Assembly (NCBI GenBank): GCA_017475555.1
Contig: JAFVFL010000022.1
Span: 1 to 64,000 of the forward strand
Direction: 5' to 3'
DNA from: Ruminococcus sp.
Lineage (GTDB): Bacteria > Bacillota > Clostridia > Oscillospirales > Ruminococcaceae
Length of the DNA stretch: 64,000 nt
Shown one piece after another: positions 29,676 through 38,929 of the stretch. Each line of letters begins with the position of its first letter. Positions within the stretch are counted from its first letter, which is position 1. A program made the position numbers and the translations under genes. The notes under the pieces were generated by a model. That model made no database searches and had not been told where the DNA came from. It worked only from the letters and a program-made list of their open reading frames with translations.

Positions 29676-31608
29676 AGAAGCTATTGAAGCCAGTGAGGTA
29701 AATGACCTGCCGGATACTGCACAGACTGCTGACGCACCTGAGGATATGCCTGAGCCGGAAAACGAGGTCACACCGGAGACAGCTGACCCGGAGGATATAC
29801 CGGAGGCAGCACCTGAACCGGCTGCTGACACTGCGATAATGACCGCAATAGTTAAGGAAAACCCGTTCACAGCTTTCGTGCGTGTCGTTATCGCACTGCT
29901 GCTGCTGATATTCATGGGTATCCTCACAATGACGAGCTTTTTGCAGACTACCGGAATGGAAATAGTCTGGGACGGCGGATACGATACCGTCGTGAACCGG
30001 CTGCGTGTGGATATTGAGGCTGTCATATACTACAGCGACAATATCCCGGCGAACTTTCTGTGGCTTGCCGTCACAGTACTCCTGTGCTGTCTGGCAGTCC
30101 GGCTGCTGAAAAAGCTGTCTCTGAAAACGGAGCTTCTGCTGATAACTGTCTGGACGCTTGTGCTCGGCTTTGTCTGGGTACACTCCTCCCAGTCCATGCC
30201 GACCTACGACTCCGCAATGGTCACAAATGCAGCCGCATCAGCTGCTCAGAACGATTTCAGCTTCATCGCTGAGGGAGAGCGTTACTTCCGGAATTACTCG
30301 TTCCAGCTCGGATATGTATTCTTCAACGAGATGATCGTCCGGATAACAGAGTTCTTCTCAGAGCCGGAGACTATGCTGTACATCGAGTATATGAACATAG
30401 TTTTCCTTGCACTGACCTATATTGCCGTAATACTCATCATAGACAGGATCTTCTCCGACAAGAGGATACGCCACATAAGCGTGCTGCTGCTTGCACTGAG
30501 CATTGCACCTATAATGTTCTCAACATTCATCTACGGTATAATCCCCGGTACCTGCTTTGCAGTGTGGGCGGTGTACCTTGAAATCAGATTCCTTGCCGCT
30601 GAAAAGCTGACAGCTCAGGTGAAATACGGTCTGCTTTCGGCAATATGTCTTGCTGTCGCCGTCATGATAAAATCGAACAACCTGATAGTGCTCGTTGCTG
30701 TTTGTGCTATCGCCTTTACCGCTATGTTCAGCAGGAAACGCTTTATACGCAATGCCGTGTATATTGCGGTATGTGCTGCCCTTGCAGTCTCTATAAATCC
30801 GGCTGTCAAGGGTATGTACGAGAGCCGCTCAGGTGAGGAGCTCGGCGACGCTATACCGTTCATATGCTGGTTCGACCTCGGCTTCAACGAGGGAATAAGT
30901 GCTCCTGGCTGGTACAATTTCGCCGGGATATGGAACTTTGAAGGCTCTGACTACAAGGCAGACCTTGCCACAGAAAATGCTGTGGCACACCTTAAAGACA
31001 GGATCGGGATATTCAACGATGACCCGCAGTACAGAAACGATTTCTTCTACAGAAAGTTCGTTTCACAGTGGAACGAGACATCATATCAGAGTATCTGGAC
31101 GAACAAGGTGAGAGATCAGTACAAGGAAAAGACTGCTCTTGCAAAGTGGGTGTGCAACGACGGAAGGATAGGCACTCTGAAATATATGGATATCCTTGCA
31201 CAGTTCATATTCCTCATGACGCTTTTCGGCTGCATACGTCTGCTGAGGGACAAGAACCTCCTCGGTGCAGTCCTGCCGCTGATAATACTCGGAGGTATGC
31301 TGTATCACCTGCTTGCGGAGGCTAAAAGTCAGTACGCACTCCCCTACTATATCCTCATGACGGCATTCGCTCCATATGGCTTCATGCCCGTATATGAGAG
31401 GGTATCCGCAAGGGCTGCTGCTTTCCTCTCCGGGATAAGCAGAGAAGCTGATGAGGATATCGCTGAAAGCACAGATGAGGCTGCTCAGTCTGACGAGGTG
31501 CCTGCGGAGGATACAGCAGATGAGAATGATACAGCTGAAAATGAACAGGTGATCCTGCCTGATGAGAATGAAAATACTGCTGATACAGAGAACGAAAATG
31601 CTGAATGA
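29662..31608 (+). CDS. glycosyltransferase-like (GT39/PMT-type) membrane protein
   Basis: This 648-residue protein has acidic, disordered ends (residues 1-60 and 590-648) and about 11 membrane helices between them. The first extracellular loop carries MPTYDSAMVTNAAASAAQND and GERYFRNYSFQLGYVFFNEM, which resemble the first acidic loop of ArnT/PMT-type sugar transferases using polyprenyl-phosphate sugars. AAAGGAG precedes the ATG, which lies inside the end of the DUF2079 gene. The shared architecture and coupling suggest the pair acts on one surface glycan or glycoprotein. Exact activity is not determinable here. Confidence 0.7.
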   Translation: MTENKEAIEASEVNDLPDTAQTADAPEDMPEPENEVTPETADPEDIPEAAPEPAADTAIMTAIVKENPFTAFVRVVIALLLLIFMGILTMTSFLQTTGMEIVWDGGYDTVVNRLRVDIEAVIYYSDNIPANFLWLAVTVLLCCLAVRLLKKLSLKTELLLITVWTLVLGFVWVHSSQSMPTYDSAMVTNAAASAAQNDFSFIAEGERYFRNYSFQLGYVFFNEMIVRITEFFSEPETMLYIEYMNIVFLALTYIAVILIIDRIFSDKRIRHISVLLLALSIAPIMFSTFIYGIIPGTCFAVWAVYLEIRFLAAEKLTAQVKYGLLSAICLAVAVMIKSNNLIVLVAVCAIAFTAMFSRKRFIRNAVYIAVCAALAVSINPAVKGMYESRSGEELGDAIPFICWFDLGFNEGISAPGWYNFAGIWNFEGSDYKADLATENAVAHLKDRIGIFNDDPQYRNDFFYRKFVSQWNETSYQSIWTNKVRDQYKEKTALAKWVCNDGRIGTLKYMDILAQFIFLMTLFGCIRLLRDKNLLGAVLPLIILGGMLYHLLAEAKSQYALPYYILMTAFAPYGFMPVYERVSARAAAFLSGISREADEDIAESTDEAAQSDEVPAEDTADENDTAENEQVILPDENENTADTENENAE

Positions 31609-31659
31609 CATAGGGGTGTTCAACAAGCACCTGACAAAGCTGTGATATACTTTATTTCA

Positions 31660-31692
31660 GCCGCTGCACTTTTCAGGTGCGGCGGCTTTTTT
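31660..31692 (+). terminator. terminator after the DUF2079/GT operon
   Basis: GCCGCTGCAC (31660-31669) pairs with GTGCGGCGGC (31677-31686) with one G-U pair, followed by six T. Confidence 0.92.
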
Positions 31693-31732
31693 GCCGGAAA
31701 TAGTTAATTTCCTGAAATATCTCCTTTCCCTA

Positions 31733-31761
31733 TTGACAAACAGCGGTATTTCGGATATAAT
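31733..31761 (+). promoter_or_regulatory. perfect consensus promoter of the symporter gene
   Basis: TTGACA (31733-31738), a 17-base spacer, TATAAT (31756-31761). The leader is about 85 bases and ends in a small hairpin, AGGAGC (31817-31822) with GCTCCT (31829-31834), a few bases before the ribosome site. That hairpin may tune translation. Confidence 0.88.
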
Positions 31762-31853
31762 TATTTTATCGCTTTATCAATTTAAAGCTTCACCGGTTTA
31801 TATCAATTTATAACTCAGGAGCGATACAGCTCCTAAGAAAGGCAGTGGTACTT

Positions 31854-33440
31854 ATGGGTTCAAAGGCTGCGACCTTCGTCATGCTGGCGGTATATGTCGC
31901 TATCATGCTCGCTATCGGCTTTTATACCTCAAAACGCACAAAATCTTCAAATGACTTCATGCTCGGCGGAAGAAATGTCGGCTCATGGCTGACCGCCTTC
32001 TCCTACGGCACGACCTACTTCTCAGCCGTCGTTTTCATCGGCTATGCAGGTCAGTTCGGCTGGAGCTACGGAGTTTCCGCAACATGGGTCGGTATCGGCA
32101 ACGCAATTATCGGAAGCCTGATACCATTCTTCCTCATCGGCAGACGTGCAAGACTTATGTCAAATCATATCAATGCACGCACCATGCCGGAGTTCTTCGA
32201 GCAGCGGTTCGGCAGCAGTGCCCTGAAGACCGCCGCAGCTCTTATCGTATTCGTGTTCCTTATCCCCTATACCGCTTCGGTGTACAATGGTCTTTCCCGT
32301 CTTTTCGGAATGATATTTGACCTTGGCGAAAGCGGCCCGACGATAATCATTATCCTCATGGCTCTGCTCTCGGCTATATATGTTACCCTCGGCGGATATA
32401 AGGCTACTGCCCTCAATGATTTCTTCCAGGGCATAATAATGCTCATCGGAATAGCTACTGTCGTAGGGCTCACGCTCAACAAAAAGGACGGATTTTCCGC
32501 CGCTGTTGACTCTCTCAAGGCACTGACAGATGACGGAAAGCTCGGAAGTCTCTTCGGCCCTGACCCGATAAACCTCCTCGGCGTTGTTATACTTACCTCT
32601 CTCGGTACATGGGGACTGCCGCAGATGGTGCAGAAGTTCTATGCGATCAAGGACGAGCAGGCTATAAAGAAGGGTGCGATAATCTCGACATTCTTTGCTG
32701 TTGTCGTTGCCGGCGGTTCATACTTCATGGGCGGATTCGTAAGACTTTACTGCACTCTTGACCCGAACGAGACAGGCAAGGCGTTCATCGAGACTGTCGG
32801 CGGCAAGCCGGTGTTTGATACAATGGTGCCCGCACTTCTGCATGAGGCACTTCCCGATCTGCTTATCGGACTGGTTGTAGTTCTCGTGCTTTCGGCTTCA
32901 CTTTCAACTCTTTCGTCACTCGTTCTGACCTCAAGCACTACCCTCACCAATGACCTTATCAAGCCAAGGATAAAGGATTTCAACGACAAGAAGCAGATGA
33001 CGATAATGCGTGTATTTATCGCAGTATTCCTGCTTATCTCAGTTATCATCGCCTGCAACAAGAATGCCTCTATCTCAACTCTCATGTCCTACTCATGGGG
33101 TGCTCTGTCGGGTGCATTCTTAGGGCCATTCCTCTATGGTCTTTTCCTGAAAAAGGCTACCCCGGCAGCGTGCTGGACGAGCTTCTGCACAGGTGTCGGC
33201 ATAACCCTGATACATATGTTCCTTTTCAGCATGAATATCGAAGCATTCAGCGGTATCAGACAGGCTGTTATCGACCTCGGCTGCCCGCTCAACCTGCTCT
33301 CTCCGATCAATGCAGGTGCTTTCAGTATGCTGCTCTCACTTATACTCGTTCCTATCGTCAGCAGCTTCACAAAGGCTCCTGATACAAAGATCGTTGAGGA
33401 CGCATTCAGCAGCCTTGATACTGCTGCACAGGCTAAGTAA
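31854..33440 (+). CDS. sodium:solute symporter (SSS family)
   Basis: The ATG at 31854 gives 528 residues, with AAAGG 11 bases upstream; a GTG three codons earlier is less likely. About 13 membrane helices. Family signatures are SSNDFMLGGRNVGSWLTAFS, YFSAVVFIGYAGQFGWSYG and LGGYKATALNDFFQGIIM. SSS proteins import sugars, amino acids, vitamins or organic acids with Na+; the substrate cannot be named. Use of a Na+ gradient fits the Na+-type V-ATPase at the start of the window. The stop overlaps the start of a small orphan gene. Confidence 0.9.
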   Translation: MGSKAATFVMLAVYVAIMLAIGFYTSKRTKSSNDFMLGGRNVGSWLTAFSYGTTYFSAVVFIGYAGQFGWSYGVSATWVGIGNAIIGSLIPFFLIGRRARLMSNHINARTMPEFFEQRFGSSALKTAAALIVFVFLIPYTASVYNGLSRLFGMIFDLGESGPTIIIILMALLSAIYVTLGGYKATALNDFFQGIIMLIGIATVVGLTLNKKDGFSAAVDSLKALTDDGKLGSLFGPDPINLLGVVILTSLGTWGLPQMVQKFYAIKDEQAIKKGAIISTFFAVVVAGGSYFMGGFVRLYCTLDPNETGKAFIETVGGKPVFDTMVPALLHEALPDLLIGLVVVLVLSASLSTLSSLVLTSSTTLTNDLIKPRIKDFNDKKQMTIMRVFIAVFLLISVIIACNKNASISTLMSYSWGALSGAFLGPFLYGLFLKKATPAACWTSFCTGVGITLIHMFLFSMNIEAFSGIRQAVIDLGCPLNLLSPINAGAFSMLLSLILVPIVSSFTKAPDTKIVEDAFSSLDTAAQAK

Positions 33441-33982
33441 TGCTCACGCCGTTTGATTCGACTTACGCTCAGAAGTGTGTCAATGATATGCTTGATACAT
33501 CAAGGCTGAAAACAGATACAGCTGAATATCTGAACGATATCATATTCAAGTCAGCATTGCCGTGGGAGGACGACGACCTTCCGGACGGCGGGAGTGCAGA
33601 GCCGCTTGAGCTTGAGATATGCTATGAGGTCTGGACTGGTGCGTGTATGCTCGATATTATTCTCAACAGCACGGACTACAGCAGGGACTGTACCGGCTAT
33701 GCGGAAAGCGTCTCACAGGCGGCAGAGCTGCTGAAGGAGTCGCTTTACCGGACAAAGCGTAGGCTTTTCAAGAGCGTTCCGGTGCATGATGTACGTGAGA
33801 TCATACAAAATGCGATAGATTCGCTTGACTATCTGCTCATGGCGGACGCTGAGGACAGCAATGGTGATATACAGACCTCGGAGCTTGGCGAGGAAATGAA
33901 AAGAGCCGGAAAATCCGAGGAGTTTGAACGCTCGGTGATCGAGCTGCAAAACAGGCTCGGTGAGCATATCGAATATGAATAA
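33440..33982 (+). CDS. uncharacterised 180-residue protein coupled to the symporter
   Basis: The ATG at 33440 shares a base with the symporter stop (TAATG), so translation is probably coupled and the gene is real. The product is acidic, mostly helical, soluble and without a signal peptide. No known domain was recognised. Segments EVWTGACMLDIILNSTDYSR and AVESVSQAAELLKESL-like helices (actual: YAESVSQAAELLKESLYRTK) suggest a helical bundle. It may assist or regulate the transporter, but only the linkage supports that. Confidence 0.7.
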   Translation: MLTPFDSTYAQKCVNDMLDTSRLKTDTAEYLNDIIFKSALPWEDDDLPDGGSAEPLELEICYEVWTGACMLDIILNSTDYSRDCTGYAESVSQAAELLKESLYRTKRRLFKSVPVHDVREIIQNAIDSLDYLLMADAEDSNGDIQTSELGEEMKRAGKSEEFERSVIELQNRLGEHIEYE

Positions 33983-33988
33983 TAATAA

Positions 33989-34023
33989 ACATGACACTCT
34001 GCACAGCAGGGTGTCATGTTTTT
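33989..34023 (+). terminator. terminator of the symporter operon
   Basis: A 14-bp stem (33989-34002 with 34006-34019, one G-U pair) has a 3-base loop and is followed by T-rich sequence. Confidence 0.93.
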
Positions 34024-34025
34024 AT

Positions 34026-34067
34026 AGCCTGTTTAGTATCTGAGAATGGTCAGATACTAAACAGGCT
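34026..34067. repeat. perfect 18-bp inverted repeat
   Basis: AGCCTGTTTAGTATCTGA (34026-34043) and its exact reverse complement (34050-34067) flank a 6-base spacer. No T-run follows on either strand and no gene reads through it. It lies between convergent transcripts. Confidence 0.85.
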
Positions 34068-34084
34068 CTTATACTGATTAAGGC

Positions 34085-34215
34085 AGAAAAACAAATGAGC
34101 CTCCGGTCAAGGAAGCTCATCTGCCATGATATAGGGATTATTGGGGATTAATAATATAATGCTGGGGTAAACATTATATTACCATGAAAATCAGCTCAGG
34201 GTATCCCCCTCAGCT
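34085..34215 (-). ncRNA. candidate small RNA of about 130 nucleotides
   Basis: On the minus strand an extended -10 (TGA TACAAT, 34230-34222) precedes a region with no reading frame but three successive hairpins. The first is CAGCT/AGCTG with an inner AGGG/CCCT near 34190-34214. The second is a perfect 10-bp stem, 34152-34161 with 34172-34181. The last, 34095-34100 with 34115-34120 (ATGAGC/GCTCAT plus inner pairs), is followed by TTGTTTTT and looks like an intrinsic terminator. There is no good -35. It is not a known family that I recognise. Confidence 0.5.
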
Positions 34216-34291
34216 GTTTCTATTGTATCACAGCTTTGTGAAAGATATGTGAAATTCCCGCTCGTCATATTAACAGAATGTCACCTTGAAT

Positions 34292-35755
34292 TTATCCGTC
34301 CTTTTGTATATTATCACTATTGAGAGTGTTGCCTATCCTGAACCAGAATACCGAACCCTTACCAATAATGCTCCGTACTCCGTAATCATAGCCGTGCAGC
34401 TTCAAAACCGCCTTCACTATCGACAGCCCCAGACCAGTCCCCACCACCTCACGCTTGTGGTTCTCAGAGCGATAATACTTGTCGAAAATAAGCTTTATCT
34501 TGTCCTCCTCAATGCCGTTTCCGGTGTCCTCGACCTCTATCAGCACGCCCTCCGGCTGGTTTATCTGCCGGACGTAGACCTGTTTGTCAGCACCGGTGTA
34601 GTTTATCGCATTGTTTATCAGATTGTATATCACCTGCTCTATCTTCACGACATCGCAGTACACAAGCCGCTCCTCGTCCGGCTTGAAATGTATGCTGTAG
34701 CCCATCTGCTCAGATATCCCCTTGAACCTGCCGATTATCGCCTCAAGCTTTGCACGTATCTCAAATTCTGACGGATTCAGCTTCTGCTTGCCGCTTTCAA
34801 GCTTCGACAGATCAAGTATATCGTTCACCATTGCCGAAAGTCTGTCAGTCTCGTTGATGATTATACTCAGGTGTTCGTTGCGCTTCACCGGATTATCGCC
34901 GGAAAGATCACGTATCATCTCCGCATATGCCTTGAGCATGGTCAGCGGAGTTCTCAGGTCGTGCGAAACATTAGCGATAAGATCACGCTGCATGGTATCG
35001 ACTCTTGAAAGCTCCTTTTCGGCATAGGTAAGCGTATCCGCAAGCTTTTTTGCTTCAAGGTAGCCCCTGCCGTCGAAGTACGTATTGAAGTCTCCCTTTG
35101 CAAGCCGCTCAGCAGACTGCGTTATCCGGTCTATCGGACGGGAGATACGCCTTGCTACAAAAAGCGATATGATGAATGAAATTATTATAAGCAGCACCGA
35201 TATGAGCATAAGCTCACGCTTTATGATAGATACCGTTGCACCGACCGGTTCGAGTGCGGAATTTATCAGCAGATACCGGGTAACGTGCTCATCTCCGCCC
35301 ATCATACAGCCATAAAGCAGCATATAATTCCCGGAGCGCGGATTCTTCACCTTTTGAAGAAAACGCTTATCCTCGCTGTCCTTTATTTTCTGCTGATAGA
35401 CATAAACTCCGTTCTCCCTGCCGTGTACAAGGCACTCGCCGAGTACGTGCTTTGAGTAGTATGTCCGCCCGTACAGGTCAAGCACCTCAACGCACAGATC
35501 ATTCTTCACTGCAAGCTCGTTTATCGTTTCATTAAAGCCCGCAGTATCCTCGGTGGTGTATGAGCTGACTATCGTCTCAGCCGCATCAGCAACTCCTCTT
35601 ATCTTCATGTGCTCATAGAATTTTTCCAGAAACAGTATCTGAAACAGCCACAGCAGTACGAAAACAACTATGATAAATGCCATAAAATAGAGCCATATGC
35701 TGAATTTCAGCGGTATCCTGCCGAGGGTACTGCGTATCCGTTTAATTAGCTTCAA
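34292..35755 (-). CDS. sensor histidine kinase
   Basis: This 487-residue membrane sensor has helix 1 at about residues 20-42, an extracellular sensor region (45-175), helix 2 (178-200) and a HAMP domain (200-255). The phospho-acceptor is H265 in ANVSHDLRTPL. The ATPase domain has the N-box (INNAINYTG), G1 (EDTGNGIEED) and G2 (GTGLGLSIVKAV). The sensor region is unlike any family I can name. The start is a TTG at 35755 inside the end of the response regulator gene (14-base overlap), giving coupled translation. Confidence 0.95.
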   Translation of the reverse strand: MKLIKRIRSTLGRIPLKFSIWLYFMAFIIVVFVLLWLFQILFLEKFYEHMKIRGVADAAETIVSSYTTEDTAGFNETINELAVKNDLCVEVLDLYGRTYYSKHVLGECLVHGRENGVYVYQQKIKDSEDKRFLQKVKNPRSGNYMLLYGCMMGGDEHVTRYLLINSALEPVGATVSIIKRELMLISVLLIIISFIISLFVARRISRPIDRITQSAERLAKGDFNTYFDGRGYLEAKKLADTLTYAEKELSRVDTMQRDLIANVSHDLRTPLTMLKAYAEMIRDLSGDNPVKRNEHLSIIINETDRLSAMVNDILDLSKLESGKQKLNPSEFEIRAKLEAIIGRFKGISEQMGYSIHFKPDEERLVYCDVVKIEQVIYNLINNAINYTGADKQVYVRQINQPEGVLIEVEDTGNGIEEDKIKLIFDKYYRSENHKREVVGTGLGLSIVKAVLKLHGYDYGVRSIIGKGSVFWFRIGNTLNSDNIQKDG

Positions 35756-36419
35756 ACTTGTATCCCATTCCTCTCAGCGTCACGATGAACTTCCTGTACT
35801 CTCCGAGACTGTTGCGGAGCATTTTGATATGGGTATCCACAGTCCTGTCATCGCCGAAGAAATCATAGCCCCACACCTCTTCAAGCAGCTTGTCCCTTGT
35901 AAGCGCTATGTTCTTGTTGCGGACAAGGTAAAACAGCAGGTCATACTCCTTCGGGGTCATCGAAGCCTTCTCCCCGTTTACATACACCTCACGTCCGGAA
36001 ATATCGACCTCCAGCCCCTCAAATACATATCTGTCCGGCTGAGATGTCTCCGCCGAACGGCTGTTGCGCTTCAGCACTGCCTTGACCCTCGCCATAAGCT
36101 CCTTCGGCGAAAACGGCTTTACAACATAATCGTCAACACCTATCTCAAAGCCAAAGAGCTTGTCGTACTCCTCGCCTCTTGCAGACAGCATGATAACGGG
36201 GATATTCTTCGTCTTGTGTATCTCCTTGCAGGCGGAATAGCCGTCGAGCCGGGGCATCATGACGTCCATGATTATGAGGTCGTAGTCGTTGTCGTGACAG
36301 AGGTTCACTGCCTCCATGCCATTCTCAGCCTCAGTCACATCATATCCCTCGAACTCAGCGTACTCCCTGACTACCCTGCGGATATTGATCTCGTCATCTA
36401 CAATAAGTATATGTGCCAT
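35742..36419 (-). CDS. OmpR/PhoB-family response regulator
   Basis: This 225-residue regulator has a receiver domain with phospho-acceptor D52 (LIIMDVMMPRLDG), the acidic pair DDE at 8-10 and the conserved Lys in DDYVVKPF. The C-terminal winged-helix DNA-binding domain includes PKEYDLLFYLVRNKN and DDRTVDTHIKMLRNSLGE. GGAGGTTTAATAT precedes the ATG. It is cotranscribed with, and certainly the partner of, the downstream kinase. Targets are unknown. Confidence 0.97.
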   Translation of the reverse strand: MAHILIVDDEINIRRVVREYAEFEGYDVTEAENGMEAVNLCHDNDYDLIIMDVMMPRLDGYSACKEIHKTKNIPVIMLSARGEEYDKLFGFEIGVDDYVVKPFSPKELMARVKAVLKRNSRSAETSQPDRYVFEGLEVDISGREVYVNGEKASMTPKEYDLLFYLVRNKNIALTRDKLLEEVWGYDFFGDDRTVDTHIKMLRNSLGEYRKFIVTLRGMGYKFEAN

Positions 36420-36502
36420 ATATTAAACCTCCAGTATATTTTGCTTCTGCATCAGTGCTGCTGTCTATACACAGAGTACGATATTTTTTCCTCTGCACAC
36501 TT

Positions 36503-36531
36503 ATTATATCATTTTAGCATAAATAAGTGAA
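36503..36531 (-). promoter_or_regulatory. promoter of the two-component system
   Basis: On the minus strand: TTCACT (36531-36526), a 17-base spacer, TATAAT (36508-36503). The weak -35 suggests activator dependence, possibly on the regulator itself. Confidence 0.6.
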
Positions 36532-36601
36532 CAGAATATTAAGAAATCTTGTATTTTTCTCGCAATTTTATAAAAATTACAGCAAATCAATAAAATAACA
36601 A

Positions 36602-36630
36602 TTGACATTTTCGGCTATTATTGCTATAAT
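36602..36630 (+). promoter_or_regulatory. perfect consensus promoter of the GGDEF-EAL gene
   Basis: TTGACA (36602-36607), a 17-base spacer, TATAAT (36625-36630), 37 bases before the start codon. Confidence 0.88.
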
Positions 36631-36667
36631 TAAAGTTGACAGAAATTATTTGTGAGGGGGTGCCAAC

Positions 36668-38929
36668 TTGAAGCGTTCAACAGCAGCTGCTGCCGTGCTC
36701 GTCATTGCAGCGTCAGCTCTTATCGTACTTGCATATGGATTCTTCCGGCCTGAGATCGCAGTCGTCACTCTCATCATCTACGTCAGCACTGTTATCGGTC
36801 TCGGTCTGATCGCTCTTGTCATAAGCAAGCTGTATCTCGTGAACCGCTCCTCAGTCGGTGCCGATGACTTCATATCCATAGGCGAGGAGCTGAACACCGA
36901 GATCGTCGTCTGGTCAGATGATTTTTCCTATATCTATATGAACCGTCAGCTCAGGAAGCTGCTCGGTATCGCTGACGCTGATAAAAATGACCATCTCAAG
37001 CTGAAAAACGCTCTCGTCAAGGCATTCGGCGGCGAGGGACTCGATACGTCGGTCTTTGATGAGATAACTGCCGGCGGTACGCATGAAACAAGCTTTCAGA
37101 ATGCCGACGGAAGACAGATAAGCATCGCATGGAGCACCTCGATCGTAAAAAAACGCCGTAAAAGCTCGGTATACCTCAGCAACGGCTTCAACCTTACAGA
37201 CCTGAAGAAAATGAAGACAAGTCTCGCAAGTGCGAACGACTTCTTCAACTCGGCAATGAATCTTGCTGAGATCGGGTTCATAATGAGCACCGACAAGAAA
37301 AAATATGCCGCCTCCCCGGAGGCTGTAAGAATGCTCGGTCTGAGCACGGGAAATGTTGATCTGAAGGCATTCCGCTCGCTCATAGACCCAAGCAGCCGCA
37401 TTCAGTTCGATGTTGCGATCAATTCGCCGCCGGACAGTGCCGGTGATGTACGCAGTGTCGAGTTGCAGATACGCTCTGCTGACGGTATGTACCACTGGTA
37501 CTCATTCCGCTATAAGTCGATCAGGGCGACAAAGAATACTCCCCCGCTTTTCGGCGGTGCTCTCATGGATATCACTCAGGAGCACGAGAAGGATCTGCTG
37601 ATAGAGCGGCTTGCGTATATCGACGAGGTAACTGAGATCGCCAACCGCAATAAGCTCATGGACGTGGGACGTGAGACTTATGAGACCTGTCATCTGCTCA
37701 GCTGCTCGTACTGGATAATCGTACTCGATATAGACCGGTTCCACATAATCAACGATACCTGCGGCTATAATAACGGCAACAGCATTCTCCGGGATTTCGC
37801 ACATATTCTCTATAAATTCGTGACTCCCGGCGGACTTGCTGCACGTATAAGCGGCGACAATTTCGCACTTCTGCTCAGGGATCTCGGCGACGATGATCTC
37901 CCGGCAAGGACGGCTCGCTCGATACAGGAGGAGTTCGCAAAGCTTGCGGTAAATGACTTCTCGGTCATAAATCTCAGCTGCTCGGCTGGATATTCAAAAA
38001 TGCCGGAGGACGGCGATTCGTTCCTTGAGGTCATGGAGCACGCTGAGTTCGCCCTTAAATCCGCAAGCAGCACAGTCGGCAGCATTTCGGGGTATGTACC
38101 ACGTATGCACGACTCGATAATCGGTACTGCCGAGCTGGAAAAATCCCTTGCACTCGCTATCGACAACAATGAGCTCCAGCTCTTCTACCAGCCCAAGATC
38201 AATCTTTCTACAGGACGTATCATGGGCGTTGAGGCTCTTATCCGCTGGATAAAGCCCGACGGCACTATCATTACGCCGGACGAATTTGTTCCGGTCGCAG
38301 AGAGCTCACACCTCATCGGGCGGATAAGTGAATTTGTTCTCAGCGAGGGCTGCCGTCAGAACAAGCTGTGGCAGACTATGGGCTTCCCTGAGATAGTCAT
38401 GTCTATCAATTTCACATCGTCCGACTTCTATCAGGCTGACCTGAGAGACAAGGTCTTTGAGGCACTTGCCAAGTCAAAGCTGTCCCCGGAATGGCTTGAG
38501 GTCGAGCTGACTGAAACGCTCGCACTGAGCGATATCGACTTCGCCGTATCGCAGATGAACAAGCTCAGAGAGCTCGGCGTAAAGCTCGCAATGGACGATT
38601 TCGGCACCGGCTATTCCTCACTGAGCTATTTGCAGATACTGCCGATAACACTGCTGAAGCTCGACCGCTCGTTCATTACGGATATACAGCATGACAATAT
38701 TGCATATGAGATCGTTGCCGCTGTCATAAGGATCGCAAAATCAAAAAAGATAGAGACTATTGCTGAGGGTATCGAAAATCCCGGACAGGAGAAGATACTG
38801 CGTGACGCAGGCTGTGATTTCGGTCAGGGCTATCTCTACGGCAAGCCTATGCCGCCGGACAAGCTTGAGGAATTCTTCGTGAAGAATGCCGAGAAAACAG
38901 CTGGCAAAAGGAGTGACGGGAGAAAATGA
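36668..38929 (+). CDS. membrane GGDEF-EAL protein, probable c-di-GMP phosphodiesterase
   Basis: This 753-residue protein starts at a TTG after GAGGGGG. Two membrane helices (about 7-25 and 30-55) precede two PAS-like regions (65-180 and 190-305). The GGDEF domain (about 310-475) has a degenerate active site (SGDNF, 395-399), so cyclase activity is doubtful. The EAL domain (495-735) keeps the catalytic set: E522 (EALIRW), the Asn in MSINFTSS, ELTE, D643-D644 (DDFGTGYSS), the Lys in LKLDRSF, EGIEN and GQGYLYGKP. It should therefore degrade c-di-GMP in response to a membrane or PAS-sensed signal. The stop overlaps the LURP-one gene by four bases. Confidence 0.92.
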   Translation: MKRSTAAAAVLVIAASALIVLAYGFFRPEIAVVTLIIYVSTVIGLGLIALVISKLYLVNRSSVGADDFISIGEELNTEIVVWSDDFSYIYMNRQLRKLLGIADADKNDHLKLKNALVKAFGGEGLDTSVFDEITAGGTHETSFQNADGRQISIAWSTSIVKKRRKSSVYLSNGFNLTDLKKMKTSLASANDFFNSAMNLAEIGFIMSTDKKKYAASPEAVRMLGLSTGNVDLKAFRSLIDPSSRIQFDVAINSPPDSAGDVRSVELQIRSADGMYHWYSFRYKSIRATKNTPPLFGGALMDITQEHEKDLLIERLAYIDEVTEIANRNKLMDVGRETYETCHLLSCSYWIIVLDIDRFHIINDTCGYNNGNSILRDFAHILYKFVTPGGLAARISGDNFALLLRDLGDDDLPARTARSIQEEFAKLAVNDFSVINLSCSAGYSKMPEDGDSFLEVMEHAEFALKSASSTVGSISGYVPRMHDSIIGTAELEKSLALAIDNNELQLFYQPKINLSTGRIMGVEALIRWIKPDGTIITPDEFVPVAESSHLIGRISEFVLSEGCRQNKLWQTMGFPEIVMSINFTSSDFYQADLRDKVFEALAKSKLSPEWLEVELTETLALSDIDFAVSQMNKLRELGVKLAMDDFGTGYSSLSYLQILPITLLKLDRSFITDIQHDNIAYEIVAAVIRIAKSKKIETIAEGIENPGQEKILRDAGCDFGQGYLYGKPMPPDKLEEFFVKNAEKTAGKRSDGRK

